Source: Methylobrevis albus
GTDB taxonomy: Bacteria > Pseudomonadota > Alphaproteobacteria > Rhizobiales > Pleomorphomonadaceae
DNA length: 64,000 nucleotides
Assembly: GCF_015904235.1 (NCBI RefSeq)
Contig: NZ_JADZLT010000054.1
Location: 2,501 to 66,500 of the forward strand
Reading direction: 5' to 3'
The position numbers and the translations under genes are program-made. Under the pieces are notes generated by a model. That model was not told where the DNA came from and searched no databases. It saw nothing but the letters and a program-made list of their open reading frames with translations. Below are positions 25,572 through 34,081 of the stretch, in pieces (the stretch's first letter is position 1; every line of letters starts with the position of its first letter).

Positions 25572-27200
25572 ATGGCCGCCGCTCGCATCACTCCGGATGA
25601 AGATCACTCGCCCAATTGCCTGAGGTCGTGCGGCACGATCCGCCGATCGAGGCCCGCCGAACTTCTGCTGCTCTGGTTCCTTTGCCTCGCCGGCGTCTTC
25701 GTTGCCCCCGGCGTGCAGGCGGCCGAGCCCGGCGATCCCTTTGCCATGCTCGTCGCCAAGCGCGACGGCGTCGGCATCGGGCTCTACCGGACGGACGGTC
25801 AGTCCGCTGGCACCACGAAGATCCTGAACTTCAGCACGAATACGAGCGAGCTCGATCTCTTCCGGATCAGCTTTCACGTCCTGAAGCAGAGCGGCGCCCT
25901 GGTCCTCGATCGCCAGGTGGGCCTGCGGCAGGCCGGCGTCTACCTCGTCGATGCGGTCGGAGCGCCGCGGCGCATCACCTTCGACCGTACGCTCCGGTTC
26001 GCGACCTCGGTCAAACCCGTTCGGGTCGTCGACGGGCGACTGTTCTTCCTCGTCGACAACGCGTTTCTCTATCACACCGACGGAACCGACCGCGGCACGC
26101 ACCGCACGGTCAGCCCGGCCATCGTGCGGTTCGTCGACGTGTTTCCGTTCGAGGATCGCTACATCCTGATGACGAACGAGTCGGACGGAAAGAGCTCGCC
26201 GACGCGGGGCCGCCTGTACAGCCTCGACATCGACAGCCGGCGGCTCGAACTCTTCTACGCTTTCCCGTCCGACAGGGGCTGGATCCTTGAACTCGACGAG
26301 ATTGGCTGGCGCTCGAACGAACCCGGCAGCCCGTCGGCTGTCGTTGGCGTCGATGGCGACCGGTTCGTCTTCACCCGGTCAGGCGGTGCGACGAGAGGCC
26401 TCTGGGTTTCGGACGGGACGGCGGCGGGAACGCACAAGCTGCTCGCTGGCACCGTGGTTCCTGAAAACACGGAGAAATTCATCCCGTTCGGCCCTCGCGC
26501 CCTCTTCATCGGCGACTCGATCAAGGGCGACGAACTCTGGACGACGGACGGAACGCCCGCGGGAACGAGACGCCTCCGCGACATCTGGGTCGGGAACGAG
26601 AGCTCGGAGATCGACCCGGAGAAGATCGTCTTCCATGCGGACAAGGCCTACTTCCTTGCCAGGACGGCGCCCTACGATCGCGGCCTCTGGGTCACCGACG
26701 GCACGTCGGCGGCGACCAAGCCTGTCAGGACAGAGGTGAACGGCCTGCGCATTCGCATGCTGCCCTACTACAGGACCGAACCGAGCAGCGAACTGGCGCT
26801 CATCGGCAACGAGATCTTCTTCGCCGGCACCCTCATGGAAGGCTCCTGCACCCCTACCTCGATCGACGCCTGCCGGTTCACGACGGGCCTTTACTCCTAC
26901 AACGTCGTCACCCAGATCACGTCGAAGCGGGCGACCGCCTCCAGATACAGGTGCCTCCTCGCAGACGGACGCGAAGTCATCGGGGGCTCGTACGGAGACC
27001 TGCGCGCGATCGGCAGCAAGCTGCTGTTTTCCTCAACGGGGTTCGGCGCCTCCGATCCGTCGATCGCCTGTGATCCCGGGAGCAACGCCAATGCCGAGCC
27101 GTGGGTGTTCGATACGCTCACAAACCGCGCCCGGCTGCTGAAGGAAATCAATCCCGGCCGGGAGTCGTCGGATCCCTACCTGCTTGGCGGGCGCCAATAG
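25572..27200 (+). CDS. Exported ELWxxDGT-repeat protein
   Basis: About 542 residues from the ATG at 25572 (GAGG five bases upstream); an earlier ATG at 25467 has no clear ribosome site. A hydrophobic signal segment LLLLWFLCLAGVFVAPGVQA (about 32-51) is followed by the mature protein. Units of the ELWxxDGTxxGT type recur: LYRTDGQSAGTT, LYHTDGTDRGTH, LWVSDGTAAGTH, ELWTTDGTPAGTR and LWVTDGTSAATK. Such repeats typically build a beta-propeller-like fold in secreted or surface proteins. No domain suggests an enzymatic role, and neighbours give no functional hint. Confidence 0.75.
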   Translation: MAAARITPDEDHSPNCLRSCGTIRRSRPAELLLLWFLCLAGVFVAPGVQAAEPGDPFAMLVAKRDGVGIGLYRTDGQSAGTTKILNFSTNTSELDLFRISFHVLKQSGALVLDRQVGLRQAGVYLVDAVGAPRRITFDRTLRFATSVKPVRVVDGRLFFLVDNAFLYHTDGTDRGTHRTVSPAIVRFVDVFPFEDRYILMTNESDGKSSPTRGRLYSLDIDSRRLELFYAFPSDRGWILELDEIGWRSNEPGSPSAVVGVDGDRFVFTRSGGATRGLWVSDGTAAGTHKLLAGTVVPENTEKFIPFGPRALFIGDSIKGDELWTTDGTPAGTRRLRDIWVGNESSEIDPEKIVFHADKAYFLARTAPYDRGLWVTDGTSAATKPVRTEVNGLRIRMLPYYRTEPSSELALIGNEIFFAGTLMEGSCTPTSIDACRFTTGLYSYNVVTQITSKRATASRYRCLLADGREVIGGSYGDLRAIGSKLLFSSTGFGASDPSIACDPGSNANAEPWVFDTLTNRARLLKEINPGRESSDPYLLGGRQ

Positions 27201-27289
27201 CGCGCGGGTGCGTCGACGCCCCTTCCGCGAACGCCCCCGCCCCGCTAGCCTCACGGCATCGGTGCCGCAGGCGGGTCGGGGGAAGTTTC

Positions 27290-28081
27290 ATGGTGGCGGT
27301 CTATGCGTTCAACCGGGCGATCGTGCGGCGTCCGGCCCGGTCGGCGGTGCTGGGGCTCAGGTCGGTCGATCGCGGCGTTCCGGATGTCGATGCGCTCGGC
27401 GAGGAGCATGCCGCATATATCGCGGCGCTGGAGACGCTCGGCGTCACCGTCGAGGTGCTGCCGCCGCTGGAAGAATTTCCCGATTCGGTGTTCGTCGAGG
27501 ACCCGGCGCTGGTGTTTTCCGAAGGCGCGATCCTGCTCCGCCCCGGCGCGCCGTCGCGCATCGGCGAGACCGCCGAGATCGCCCCGGCGCTCCGCGCCGC
27601 CTTCGGCGACGTGCTCGACCTGCCCGCGCCCGGCTTTGCCGACGGCGGCGACGTGCTGGTGATGCCGGAGGCCGTGCTGATCGGCCTGTCGGCGCGCACC
27701 GATGCCACCGGCGCCGCCGACCTCGTCGGCCGCCTCGAGCGGCTCGGCCGGCGCGGCCGCGTGGTGACGCCGCCGGCGGGCGTGCTGCACCTGAAAACCG
27801 GCTGCTCGCTGCTGGACGACGAGACGATGCTCGCGACGCCGGTCATGGCCGCCGCCGGCCTGTTCCCGGGCTTTCGCATCGTCGAGACCGCGCCGGGCGA
27901 GGAGGCCGCCGCCAACGCCCTGCGCGTCAACGACGCCGTCCTCCTCGGCGCCGGCTTCCCTCGCACCGCGGAGCGCCTGACGGACCTCGACTTCACGGTC
28001 GTGACGGTGAAGATCGACGAGGTGATGAAGCTCGACGCCGGCCTCTCCTGCATGTCGCTGCGGTGGTGGGCGGAGGCGTGA
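27290..28081 (+). CDS. Dimethylarginine dimethylaminohydrolase (DDAH)-family amidinohydrolase
   Basis: A 263-residue guanidino-modifying enzyme of the DDAH/arginine-deiminase fold. Visible motifs: FVEDPALVF (about 67-75), ADGGDVLVMPEAV (substrate-binding aspartates), the catalytic histidine in LHLKTGCSLLDD (about 166-177) and the nucleophile cysteine near the C-terminus in MKLDAGLSCMSLRWW (about 246-260). It would hydrolyse methylated arginine to citrulline plus methylamine. It lies 89 bp after the ELWxxDGT gene without an obvious functional tie. Confidence 0.9.
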   Translation: MVAVYAFNRAIVRRPARSAVLGLRSVDRGVPDVDALGEEHAAYIAALETLGVTVEVLPPLEEFPDSVFVEDPALVFSEGAILLRPGAPSRIGETAEIAPALRAAFGDVLDLPAPGFADGGDVLVMPEAVLIGLSARTDATGAADLVGRLERLGRRGRVVTPPAGVLHLKTGCSLLDDETMLATPVMAAAGLFPGFRIVETAPGEEAAANALRVNDAVLLGAGFPRTAERLTDLDFTVVTVKIDEVMKLDAGLSCMSLRWWAEA

Positions 28082-28590
28082 GGGCGAGGCTGGGCGAGGA
28101 TTGAAGGCGGGGCGGCAGGAGCGGCCCGCGTTCTCTCGTGCCGGATTTCCGCGGTCTTCGTCCGGCCGCGAGCGAGCCACAAGGAGCGTTGAAACCACCT
28201 CCAAAGCCCTCTCGATCGTCATCGCCGGGCTTGACCCACTGCTGTGCGGTTCGGCGAGTTTCGGCGGACGTCGGGTTTCTCAGCCTCGCTACCGTCATCA
28301 CCGGCCTTGAGCCGGTGACCCACTCGCCGTCCGGAACGGAATGGCATTCGCGATGGAACTATTCCTATAGATCAATCGCTTGGCTCGAACGATGCCGCAC
28401 GGCCATTGGGTCGCCGGGTCAAGCCCGGCGATGACGATCGAGAAGACTGAGGTTGTGGAACCGGCGCTAGAGCGGTCCCATCAACGCCGAGCGGGTGAAG
28501 GGCGGCAGGGATGCCGAGCCCCTAGAAGTTATCCGCGTCCAGCCTCAACCCTCACGTCACGTCCTTTTCCACGAGGCGGCCGCGCACCCC
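28082..28590. other. Gene-free stretch between DDAH and the cytosine-deaminase-type gene
   Basis: A 509-bp convergent intergenic region. Its middle is a palindromic repeat (annotated separately). The remainder has no convincing coding frame; no poly-T terminator is obvious for either flanking gene. Confidence 0.5.
28209..28443. repeat. Palindromic repeat family IV
   Basis: The outer arms CTCTCGATCGTCATCGCCGG (28209-28228, continuing GCTTGACCCA) and CGGGTCAAGCCCGGCGATGA (28415-28434, continuing CGATCGAGA) are near-perfect reverse complements about 28 bp long. The inner sequence contains another related palindrome, GTCATCACCGGCCTTGAGCC. Elements with this core occur between genes in many Hyphomicrobiales genomes. 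Confidence 0.8.
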
Positions 28591-29883
28591 TCACCCCTCC
28601 AGCGGCGGCGCATAGCTCGCGCCGTCCACAACAGCCGGCCGACCCTCGACAAAAAGCTCCGCGAGCTTGCGCGGGGTGCGCGCCACCACCCTGCCTCGGC
28701 GGAGGACGAGGAGGCGGGTCGCCTTCATCCGGACCGCCTCGATCGGGTCGCGCGCCTGCAGCACGACGAGGTCGGCGTGGCAGCCGACGGCGAGGCCGTA
28801 GCCGTCCAGCCCCATCGCCTTCGCCGAATTGACGGTCACCGCGTCGAAGCAGCGGCGGACGGCGTCGAGCGACGTCATCTGGCCGACGTGCACCGCCATG
28901 TGCGCCACCTCCAGCATGTCGGCCGAGCCCATCGAGTACCAGGGGTCCATCATGCAGTCCTGGCCGAAGGCGACGTTGACGCCGGCGGCCATCAGTTCGG
29001 GCACCCGCGTCATGCCGCGGCGCTTCGGATAGCTGTCGTGGCGGCCCTGCAGAGTGATGTTGATCAGCGGATTCGGGATCACGTGCACACCGGCTTCGGC
29101 GATCAGCGGGATCAGCTTCGAGGCGTAGTAGTTGTCCATCGAGTGCATCGAGGTGCAGTGCGAGCCGACGGATCGGCCCTGCAGCCCGTGCCGCACGGTT
29201 TCGGCCGCCAGCGTCTCGATGTGGCGCGAGTGCGGATCGTCGCTCTCGTCACAGTGGAGATCGATCGGCAGCCCGCGCTCGGCGGCGATGCGGCAGAGCG
29301 CGGCGACGGAGGCGGTGCCGTCGGCCATGGTGCGCTCGAAATGCGGGATGCCGCCGACGACGTCGACGCCGAGGTCGATGGCGCGGTCGAGGTTCGCGAC
29401 CGACGCCGGGTCGCGGTAATAGCCGTCCTGCGGGAAGGCGACGAGCTGCAGGTCGATCACCGGCTTCACGCGCTCGCGCACCTCGATCAGCGCCTCGACG
29501 GCGAGCAGGCGGTCGTCGCAGATGTCGACATGGGTGCGGATCGCCAGCAACCCTTGCGTCACCGCGAGGTCGCAGTAGCGCAGCGCCCGCTCGATCACGG
29601 CCTGGTGGGTGAGCAGCGGCTTCAGCTCGCCCCAGAGCGCGATGCCTTCGAGCAGCGTGCCGGAGCGGTTGAGCCGCGGCAGGCCGAGCGACAGCGTCGC
29701 ATCCATGTGGAAGTGCGGGTCGATGAACGGCGGGCTGACGAGGCAGCCGTCGGCATCGATCTCCTCCCCGCCCGCGCCGCCGATCCCCGCCTCGATCGCC
29801 GTGATCCGCCCGCCGGTGACGGCGATGTCGACGCCGCTGCGGCCGTCGGGAAGGTTGGCGCGGCGGATGATCAGGTCGTGCAT
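28591..29883 (-). CDS. codA: Cytosine-deaminase-type amidohydrolase
   Basis: A 430-residue metal-dependent hydrolase; the ATG at 29883 has GAGG upstream. The metal and active-site motifs of CodA are in order: DPHFHMDAT (about 58-66), LHCDESDDP (about 206-214; histidine and catalytic glutamate), GSHCTSMHSMD and FGQDCMMDPWYSMG (about 299-312; metal aspartate). CodA converts cytosine to uracil, and relatives deaminate isocytosine or creatinine-like compounds. Codon 'GHD' of E. coli CodA is 'GQD' here, so the exact substrate may differ. No cytosine permease is adjacent. Confidence 0.82.
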   Translation of the reverse strand: MHDLIIRRANLPDGRSGVDIAVTGGRITAIEAGIGGAGGEEIDADGCLVSPPFIDPHFHMDATLSLGLPRLNRSGTLLEGIALWGELKPLLTHQAVIERALRYCDLAVTQGLLAIRTHVDICDDRLLAVEALIEVRERVKPVIDLQLVAFPQDGYYRDPASVANLDRAIDLGVDVVGGIPHFERTMADGTASVAALCRIAAERGLPIDLHCDESDDPHSRHIETLAAETVRHGLQGRSVGSHCTSMHSMDNYYASKLIPLIAEAGVHVIPNPLINITLQGRHDSYPKRRGMTRVPELMAAGVNVAFGQDCMMDPWYSMGSADMLEVAHMAVHVGQMTSLDAVRRCFDAVTVNSAKAMGLDGYGLAVGCHADLVVLQARDPIEAVRMKATRLLVLRRGRVVARTPRKLAELFVEGRPAVVDGASYAPPLEG

Positions 29884-30158
29884 CGGGAATCCTCGGGGGC
29901 AAAGGGGCGGGAGATTGCCCAAGGGAAACGGCCCGCGCCGCAAAAGGCAAGCGGAGATGACCTCCCGCATGTTGCAATGCCGAAATGGTGGCCGTCAGAC
30001 CCGTTCCGGCCCGAGACGGTCCCATTGTTCGCAAATGTGAAACGATGATGTAGCCGTTCGCGATCTCGCGCGCGGGGGGCAGCGGGACTATCTCTGGGTC
30101 ATGATGACGGCACGCGCGCGGAAACTCCGCGGCCGGCCGCAGCCGGAGGTTTCACCCC

Positions 30159-31100
30159 GTGTCCGAACTCCTCTCCGAAAAATCGACCGGCGCCACCCAG
30201 GCCCCGCGCATCGCCGCCGCCACGACGACCGGCCCCGTCGCCCTCAACGTCCGCGATCTCGCCGGTGTCGCGGCGTTCTACCAGCGCACCCTCGGCCTCG
30301 CCGTGCAGGCCGAGGATAAGGGCACCGTCGTGCTCGGCGCGGCCGGCGGCGTGCCGCTGGTGACGCTGGTCGAGGCGCCCGCCGCGGTGGCGGCGCTGCC
30401 ACGGTCCGCCGGGCTCTACCACCTCGCCATCCTGCTGCCCGGCCGCGCCGATCTCGGCCGCTGGCTCACCCACATGGCCGAGAGCCGCACGCCGATCGAC
30501 GGCGCCGCCGACCACCTCGTCAGCGAGGCGGTCTACCTCGCCGACCCCGAGGGCAACGGCATCGAGGTCTACCGCGACCGGCCGCGGCTCGAATGGCCGC
30601 TGAAGCCCGGCGGCGGCGTGCGCATGGACAACGCCCGCCTCGACATCGACGGCCTGCTCGGCCTCGCCCGCGCCGAAGGCACGCCATGGCAGGGCGCCCC
30701 CGCCGGCACGCGGATGGGCCACATCCATCTGAAAGTCACCGACATCCCGGCGGCCCGCGACTTCTACGTCGGCCGCCTCGGCCTCGATGCCATGGAGACG
30801 ATGCCGAGCGCGCTGTTCGTCGCCGCCGGCGGCTACCACCACCACCTCGGCCTCAACACCTGGCACAGCGGCCGCGGCACGCCGCTCGACCCGGCGGCGC
30901 TCGGGCTCTCCCACGCGGTGATCGAAGTTCCCGATGCCGCCGAGCTCGGCCGTCTCGCCGACGACCTCGCCGCGCACGGCGTCGCGGTCGCCCGGCCGAT
31001 GCCCGGCACGGCGCTGGTGCGCGATCCTTCCGGCAATCGGCTGCTGTTCACCGCCGGCCCGGTCGATGCCGCCACGGCCGCCGGCTTCACGGCGATCTGA
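30159..31100 (+). CDS. VOC-superfamily protein, CatE-like (two glyoxalase/dioxygenase modules)
   Basis: A 313-residue protein starting at a GTG preceded by GGAGG. Two vicinal-oxygen-chelate modules are present: residues about 25-140 (LNVRDLAGVAAFYQRTLGL ... DPEGNGIEVYRD) and about 185-300 (GHIHLKVTDIPAARDFYVG ... DPSGNRLLFTA). The arrangement matches catechol-2,3-dioxygenase CatE-like proteins. The first module lacks the usual starting histidine (GPVALNV) and the second ends without the metal glutamate, so whether it binds metal with full ligation is uncertain. It stands upstream of lgt. Confidence 0.78.
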   Translation: MSELLSEKSTGATQAPRIAAATTTGPVALNVRDLAGVAAFYQRTLGLAVQAEDKGTVVLGAAGGVPLVTLVEAPAAVAALPRSAGLYHLAILLPGRADLGRWLTHMAESRTPIDGAADHLVSEAVYLADPEGNGIEVYRDRPRLEWPLKPGGGVRMDNARLDIDGLLGLARAEGTPWQGAPAGTRMGHIHLKVTDIPAARDFYVGRLGLDAMETMPSALFVAAGGYHHHLGLNTWHSGRGTPLDPAALGLSHAVIEVPDAAELGRLADDLAAHGVAVARPMPGTALVRDPSGNRLLFTAGPVDAATAAGFTAI

Positions 31101-31199
31101 CCCGGCCGGGCCGGTCGCGGCTTGACGCCGCCGCGCCGGGCGCTGAGAAGGGGCCGCCGGGCATGCGCCCGGCGCGCCGCAACCCGCCCGGGATCGCCG

Positions 31200-32057
31200 A
31201 TGCCCCCGCTTCTCGCCCTGCCGTTCCCGGCGATCGATCCGATTCTCATCGAGTTCGGTCCCTTCGCCATCCGCTGGTATGCGCTCGCCTATATCACCGG
31301 GTTGCTGTTCGGCTGGTGGTACCTGCGCCGCCTCGTCGAGACCGACCGGCTCTGGGCCGGCCTGCCCCGCCCGACCGCGCTCGACATCGACGACCTGCTG
31401 GTCTGGATCACCCTCGGCATCGTGCTCGGCGGCCGCGTCGGCTATGTGCTGTTCTATAATTTCGACAGCTACGCTGACGATCCGCTGTCGATCCTGAAGG
31501 TCTGGCAAGGCGGCATGGCGTTCCACGGCGGCCTCGCCGGCGCCGCCGTCGCGATGGCCCTGTTCGCCCGCCGGCGCGGCCTGCGCATCCGCACCCTGTT
31601 CGACCTCGCCGCCGCCGCCGTGCCGCTCGGCCTCGGCCTCGGCCGCGTCGCCAACTTCATCAACGGCGAACTGTTCGGCCGGCCGAGCGACGTGCCGTGG
31701 GCGGTGATGTTCCCGGCCGGCGACTTCATCCCCCGCCATCCGAGCCAGCTCTACGAGGCGGCGCTCGAAGGCGTGCTGCTGCTCGCCGTGCTGTCGGTGG
31801 TCGTCTGGCGCCACCGCGGCCTCGCCCGGCCCGGGCTCGTCACCGGCCTGTTCGGCATCGGCTACGGCCTGTCGCGCATCGTCGTCGAGTTCTTCCGCAT
31901 GCCCGATCCCCAGCTCGGCTATCTCGCCGGCGGCTTCGTCACCATGGGCATGGTGCTGTCGCTGCCGCTCGTCATTGCCGGCATCGCCTTCGTGCTCGCG
32001 GCGCCGCCGCGCCCGCCGGCAATCACCGCCGGCACGGACCCGCGGACGGCGCCGTGA
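31200..32057 (+). CDS. lgt: Prolipoprotein diacylglyceryl transferase
   Basis: A 285-residue inner-membrane enzyme that attaches diacylglycerol to the lipobox cysteine, the first step of lipoprotein maturation. About seven membrane segments. The Lgt signature GRVANFINGELFGRPSD (about 144-160) is complete, and the conserved HGGLAGA (about 106-112), catalytic-region arginine and histidine RHPSQLYEA (about 178-186) are present. The start at 31200 is chosen over a longer frame because homologues begin here. Its stop overlaps the next gene's GTG by 4 bp. Confidence 0.95.
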   Translation: MPPLLALPFPAIDPILIEFGPFAIRWYALAYITGLLFGWWYLRRLVETDRLWAGLPRPTALDIDDLLVWITLGIVLGGRVGYVLFYNFDSYADDPLSILKVWQGGMAFHGGLAGAAVAMALFARRRGLRIRTLFDLAAAAVPLGLGLGRVANFINGELFGRPSDVPWAVMFPAGDFIPRHPSQLYEAALEGVLLLAVLSVVVWRHRGLARPGLVTGLFGIGYGLSRIVVEFFRMPDPQLGYLAGGFVTMGMVLSLPLVIAGIAFVLAAPPRPPAITAGTDPRTAP

Positions 32058-33109
32058 GCGCCGCGCTGCTGGACCGCCTGCGCGCTCGCATCGCCGCCGA
32101 GGGGCCGATCTCGGTCGCCGAGTACATGGCGACGGCGCTCGGCGACCCGGCGGAGGGCTACTACATGCGCCGCGAGCCGTTCGGCGCGGCCGGCGACTTC
32201 GTCACCGCGCCCGAGATCAGCCAGATGTTCGGCGAACTCGTCGGCCTCTGGTGCCTCGCCGCCTTCGAGGCGATCGGCACTCCTCAGCATTTCGCCCTCA
32301 CCGAACTCGGCCCCGGCCGCGGCACGCTGATGGCGGACCTGCTGCACACCGCGCGGATCCGGCCGGGGTTTGTCGCGGCCGCCAGCATCCTCCTCGTCGA
32401 GACCAGCCCGCGCCTGCGCGAGCTGCAGGCGGCGCGCCTCGCCGGCCACGCGCCGCAGTGGCACGACGGCCTCGCCACCCTGCCGCCCGGACCGCGCATC
32501 GTCATCGCCAACGAGTTCTTCGACGCGCTGCCGGTGCGCCAGTTCGTCCGCACCGAACGCGGCTGGGCCGAACGCGTCGTCGGCCTCGCCGGCGACCGCC
32601 TCGCCTTCGGCCTCGGCCCCGGCTTGCCCGACCCGCACGAGATCCCGGCCGCGGCCCGCAGCGCGCCCCCCGGCACGATAATCGAGGTGGCGCGCACGTC
32701 CGCGGCGCTGATGACCGACCTCGCCGCCGACATCGCGGCCACGGGCGGTGCGCTCATCGTCATCGACTACGGCCACGCCCGCTCCGGGACCGGCGACACG
32801 CTGCAGGCGGTGCGCGCGCACGCCTACGCCGACCCGCTGGAGGATCCCGGCAGCGCCGACCTCACCTGCCACGTCGATTTCGCGGCGCTCGCCCGCGCCG
32901 CCACCGCAGCGGGCGCCGTCGCCGACCCGGTCGAGACGCAAGCCGCCTTCCTGCTGCGCCACGGCCTCGTCGAGCGCGCCGGCCGCCTCGGCGCCGGCCG
33001 GGATACGGCGACGCAGGACGCGATCCGCGCCGCCGTCCAGCGCCTCGCCGGCAACGGCCCGGGTGAAATGGGCGATCTCTTCAAGGTGCTGGTGGTCCGG
33101 GGGCGATAG
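32054..33109 (+). CDS. SAM-dependent methyltransferase, MidA/NDUFAF7 family
   Basis: A 351-residue protein starting at a GTG that overlaps the lgt stop (GTGA). The family's N-terminal helix ISVAEYMATALGDPAEGYYM (about 19-38), GDFVTAPEISQMFGELVG (about 46-63) and SAM-binding TELGPGRGTLMADLL (about 82-96) are all visible, as is NEFFDALPVRQF. The mitochondrial relative NDUFAF7 methylates an arginine of a complex I subunit; bacterial members are usually assumed to methylate protein arginines too. The lgt-midA-pgeF order is common in alphaproteobacteria. Confidence 0.9.
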   Translation: MSAALLDRLRARIAAEGPISVAEYMATALGDPAEGYYMRREPFGAAGDFVTAPEISQMFGELVGLWCLAAFEAIGTPQHFALTELGPGRGTLMADLLHTARIRPGFVAAASILLVETSPRLRELQAARLAGHAPQWHDGLATLPPGPRIVIANEFFDALPVRQFVRTERGWAERVVGLAGDRLAFGLGPGLPDPHEIPAAARSAPPGTIIEVARTSAALMTDLAADIAATGGALIVIDYGHARSGTGDTLQAVRAHAYADPLEDPGSADLTCHVDFAALARAATAAGAVADPVETQAAFLLRHGLVERAGRLGAGRDTATQDAIRAAVQRLAGNGPGEMGDLFKVLVVRGR

Positions 33110-33246
33110 GACGGCGGCACCCGCGCCGACGGACTGCGCCGCCGGCATGGCTATCCGCGCCGCCATGCGGTACCCGCGGCTCACGCGGTTTGACAGCCCC
33201 ACCCATCCCCGCCACCATCCGCGCGCTCAACCGAAGGTGCTTCGCG

Positions 33247-34017
33247 ATGATGATCACGGCCCCTGCCCTCGCCGCCCTGCCGGGCATCCGGCACGGCTTC
33301 TTCACCCGCGAGGGCGGCGTGTCCGAGGGGATCTACGCGTCGCTCAACACCGGGCTCGGCTCGAAGGACGACCGGGCGAAAGTGCTGGAAAACCGCGCCC
33401 GCATCGCCGCGGCGATCGGCGTGCCGGCCGGCCGGCTGGTCAGCGCCTATCAGGTGCACAGTCCGACCTGCCTCGTCGTCACCGAGCCCTGGGCGCCCGA
33501 AGACAACCCCGAGGCCGACGCGCTGGTCACCGACCGGCCGGGCCTCGCGATCGCCACCTCCTCGGCCGACTGCGGCCCCATCCTGTTCGCCGATGCCGAG
33601 GCCAAGGTCGTCGGCGCCGCGCACGCCGGCTGGAAGGGCGCCTTCGGCGGCGTGCTGGAGGCGACGCTCGACGCGATGGAGCGGCTGGGGGCGCGGCGCG
33701 GGCGCATCGTCGCCGCGATCGGGCCGATGATCTCGGCGAAATCCTACGAGGTCGGTCCGGAATTCGTGCAGCGCTTCACCGATGTCACGCCGGACAACGA
33801 CCGCTTCTTCCGCCCCTCGTCGCGCGCCGGCCACGCCCTGTTCGACCTGCCGGGCTACATCGCCGCCCGCCTGCACGCCGCCGGCGCCGGCACGGTGGTG
33901 GATCTTGATGTTTGCACCTACTGTCAGCCGGCCCGCTTCTTCTCCTATCGCCGCATGGTCCATCGCGGCGAGGCCGACTACGGCCGCCACCTGTCCGCCA
34001 TCGCCCTCGCCGGCTGA
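33247..34017 (+). CDS. pgeF: Peptidoglycan editing factor PgeF (YfiH / laccase-domain family)
   Basis: A 256-residue cytoplasmic hydrolase that in E. coli removes wrongly built muropeptide precursors carrying L-serine in place of L-alanine. The start at 33247 has GAAGG upstream. The zinc site residues are present: histidine in SAYQVHSPT (about 66-74), cysteine in TSSADCGPIL (about 104-113) and histidine in GAAHAGWKGA (about 122-131). The tail DVCTYCQPARFFSYRR is family-typical. It lies third in the lgt cluster, 137 bp after the methyltransferase. Confidence 0.92.
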   Translation: MMITAPALAALPGIRHGFFTREGGVSEGIYASLNTGLGSKDDRAKVLENRARIAAAIGVPAGRLVSAYQVHSPTCLVVTEPWAPEDNPEADALVTDRPGLAIATSSADCGPILFADAEAKVVGAAHAGWKGAFGGVLEATLDAMERLGARRGRIVAAIGPMISAKSYEVGPEFVQRFTDVTPDNDRFFRPSSRAGHALFDLPGYIAARLHAAGAGTVVDLDVCTYCQPARFFSYRRMVHRGEADYGRHLSAIALAG

Positions 34018-34081
34018 CCGACCACCCGGACGATCCGTCCGGGCGCCGGCCGGCGACGCCGCGTCATCACACGGAGGCCCC

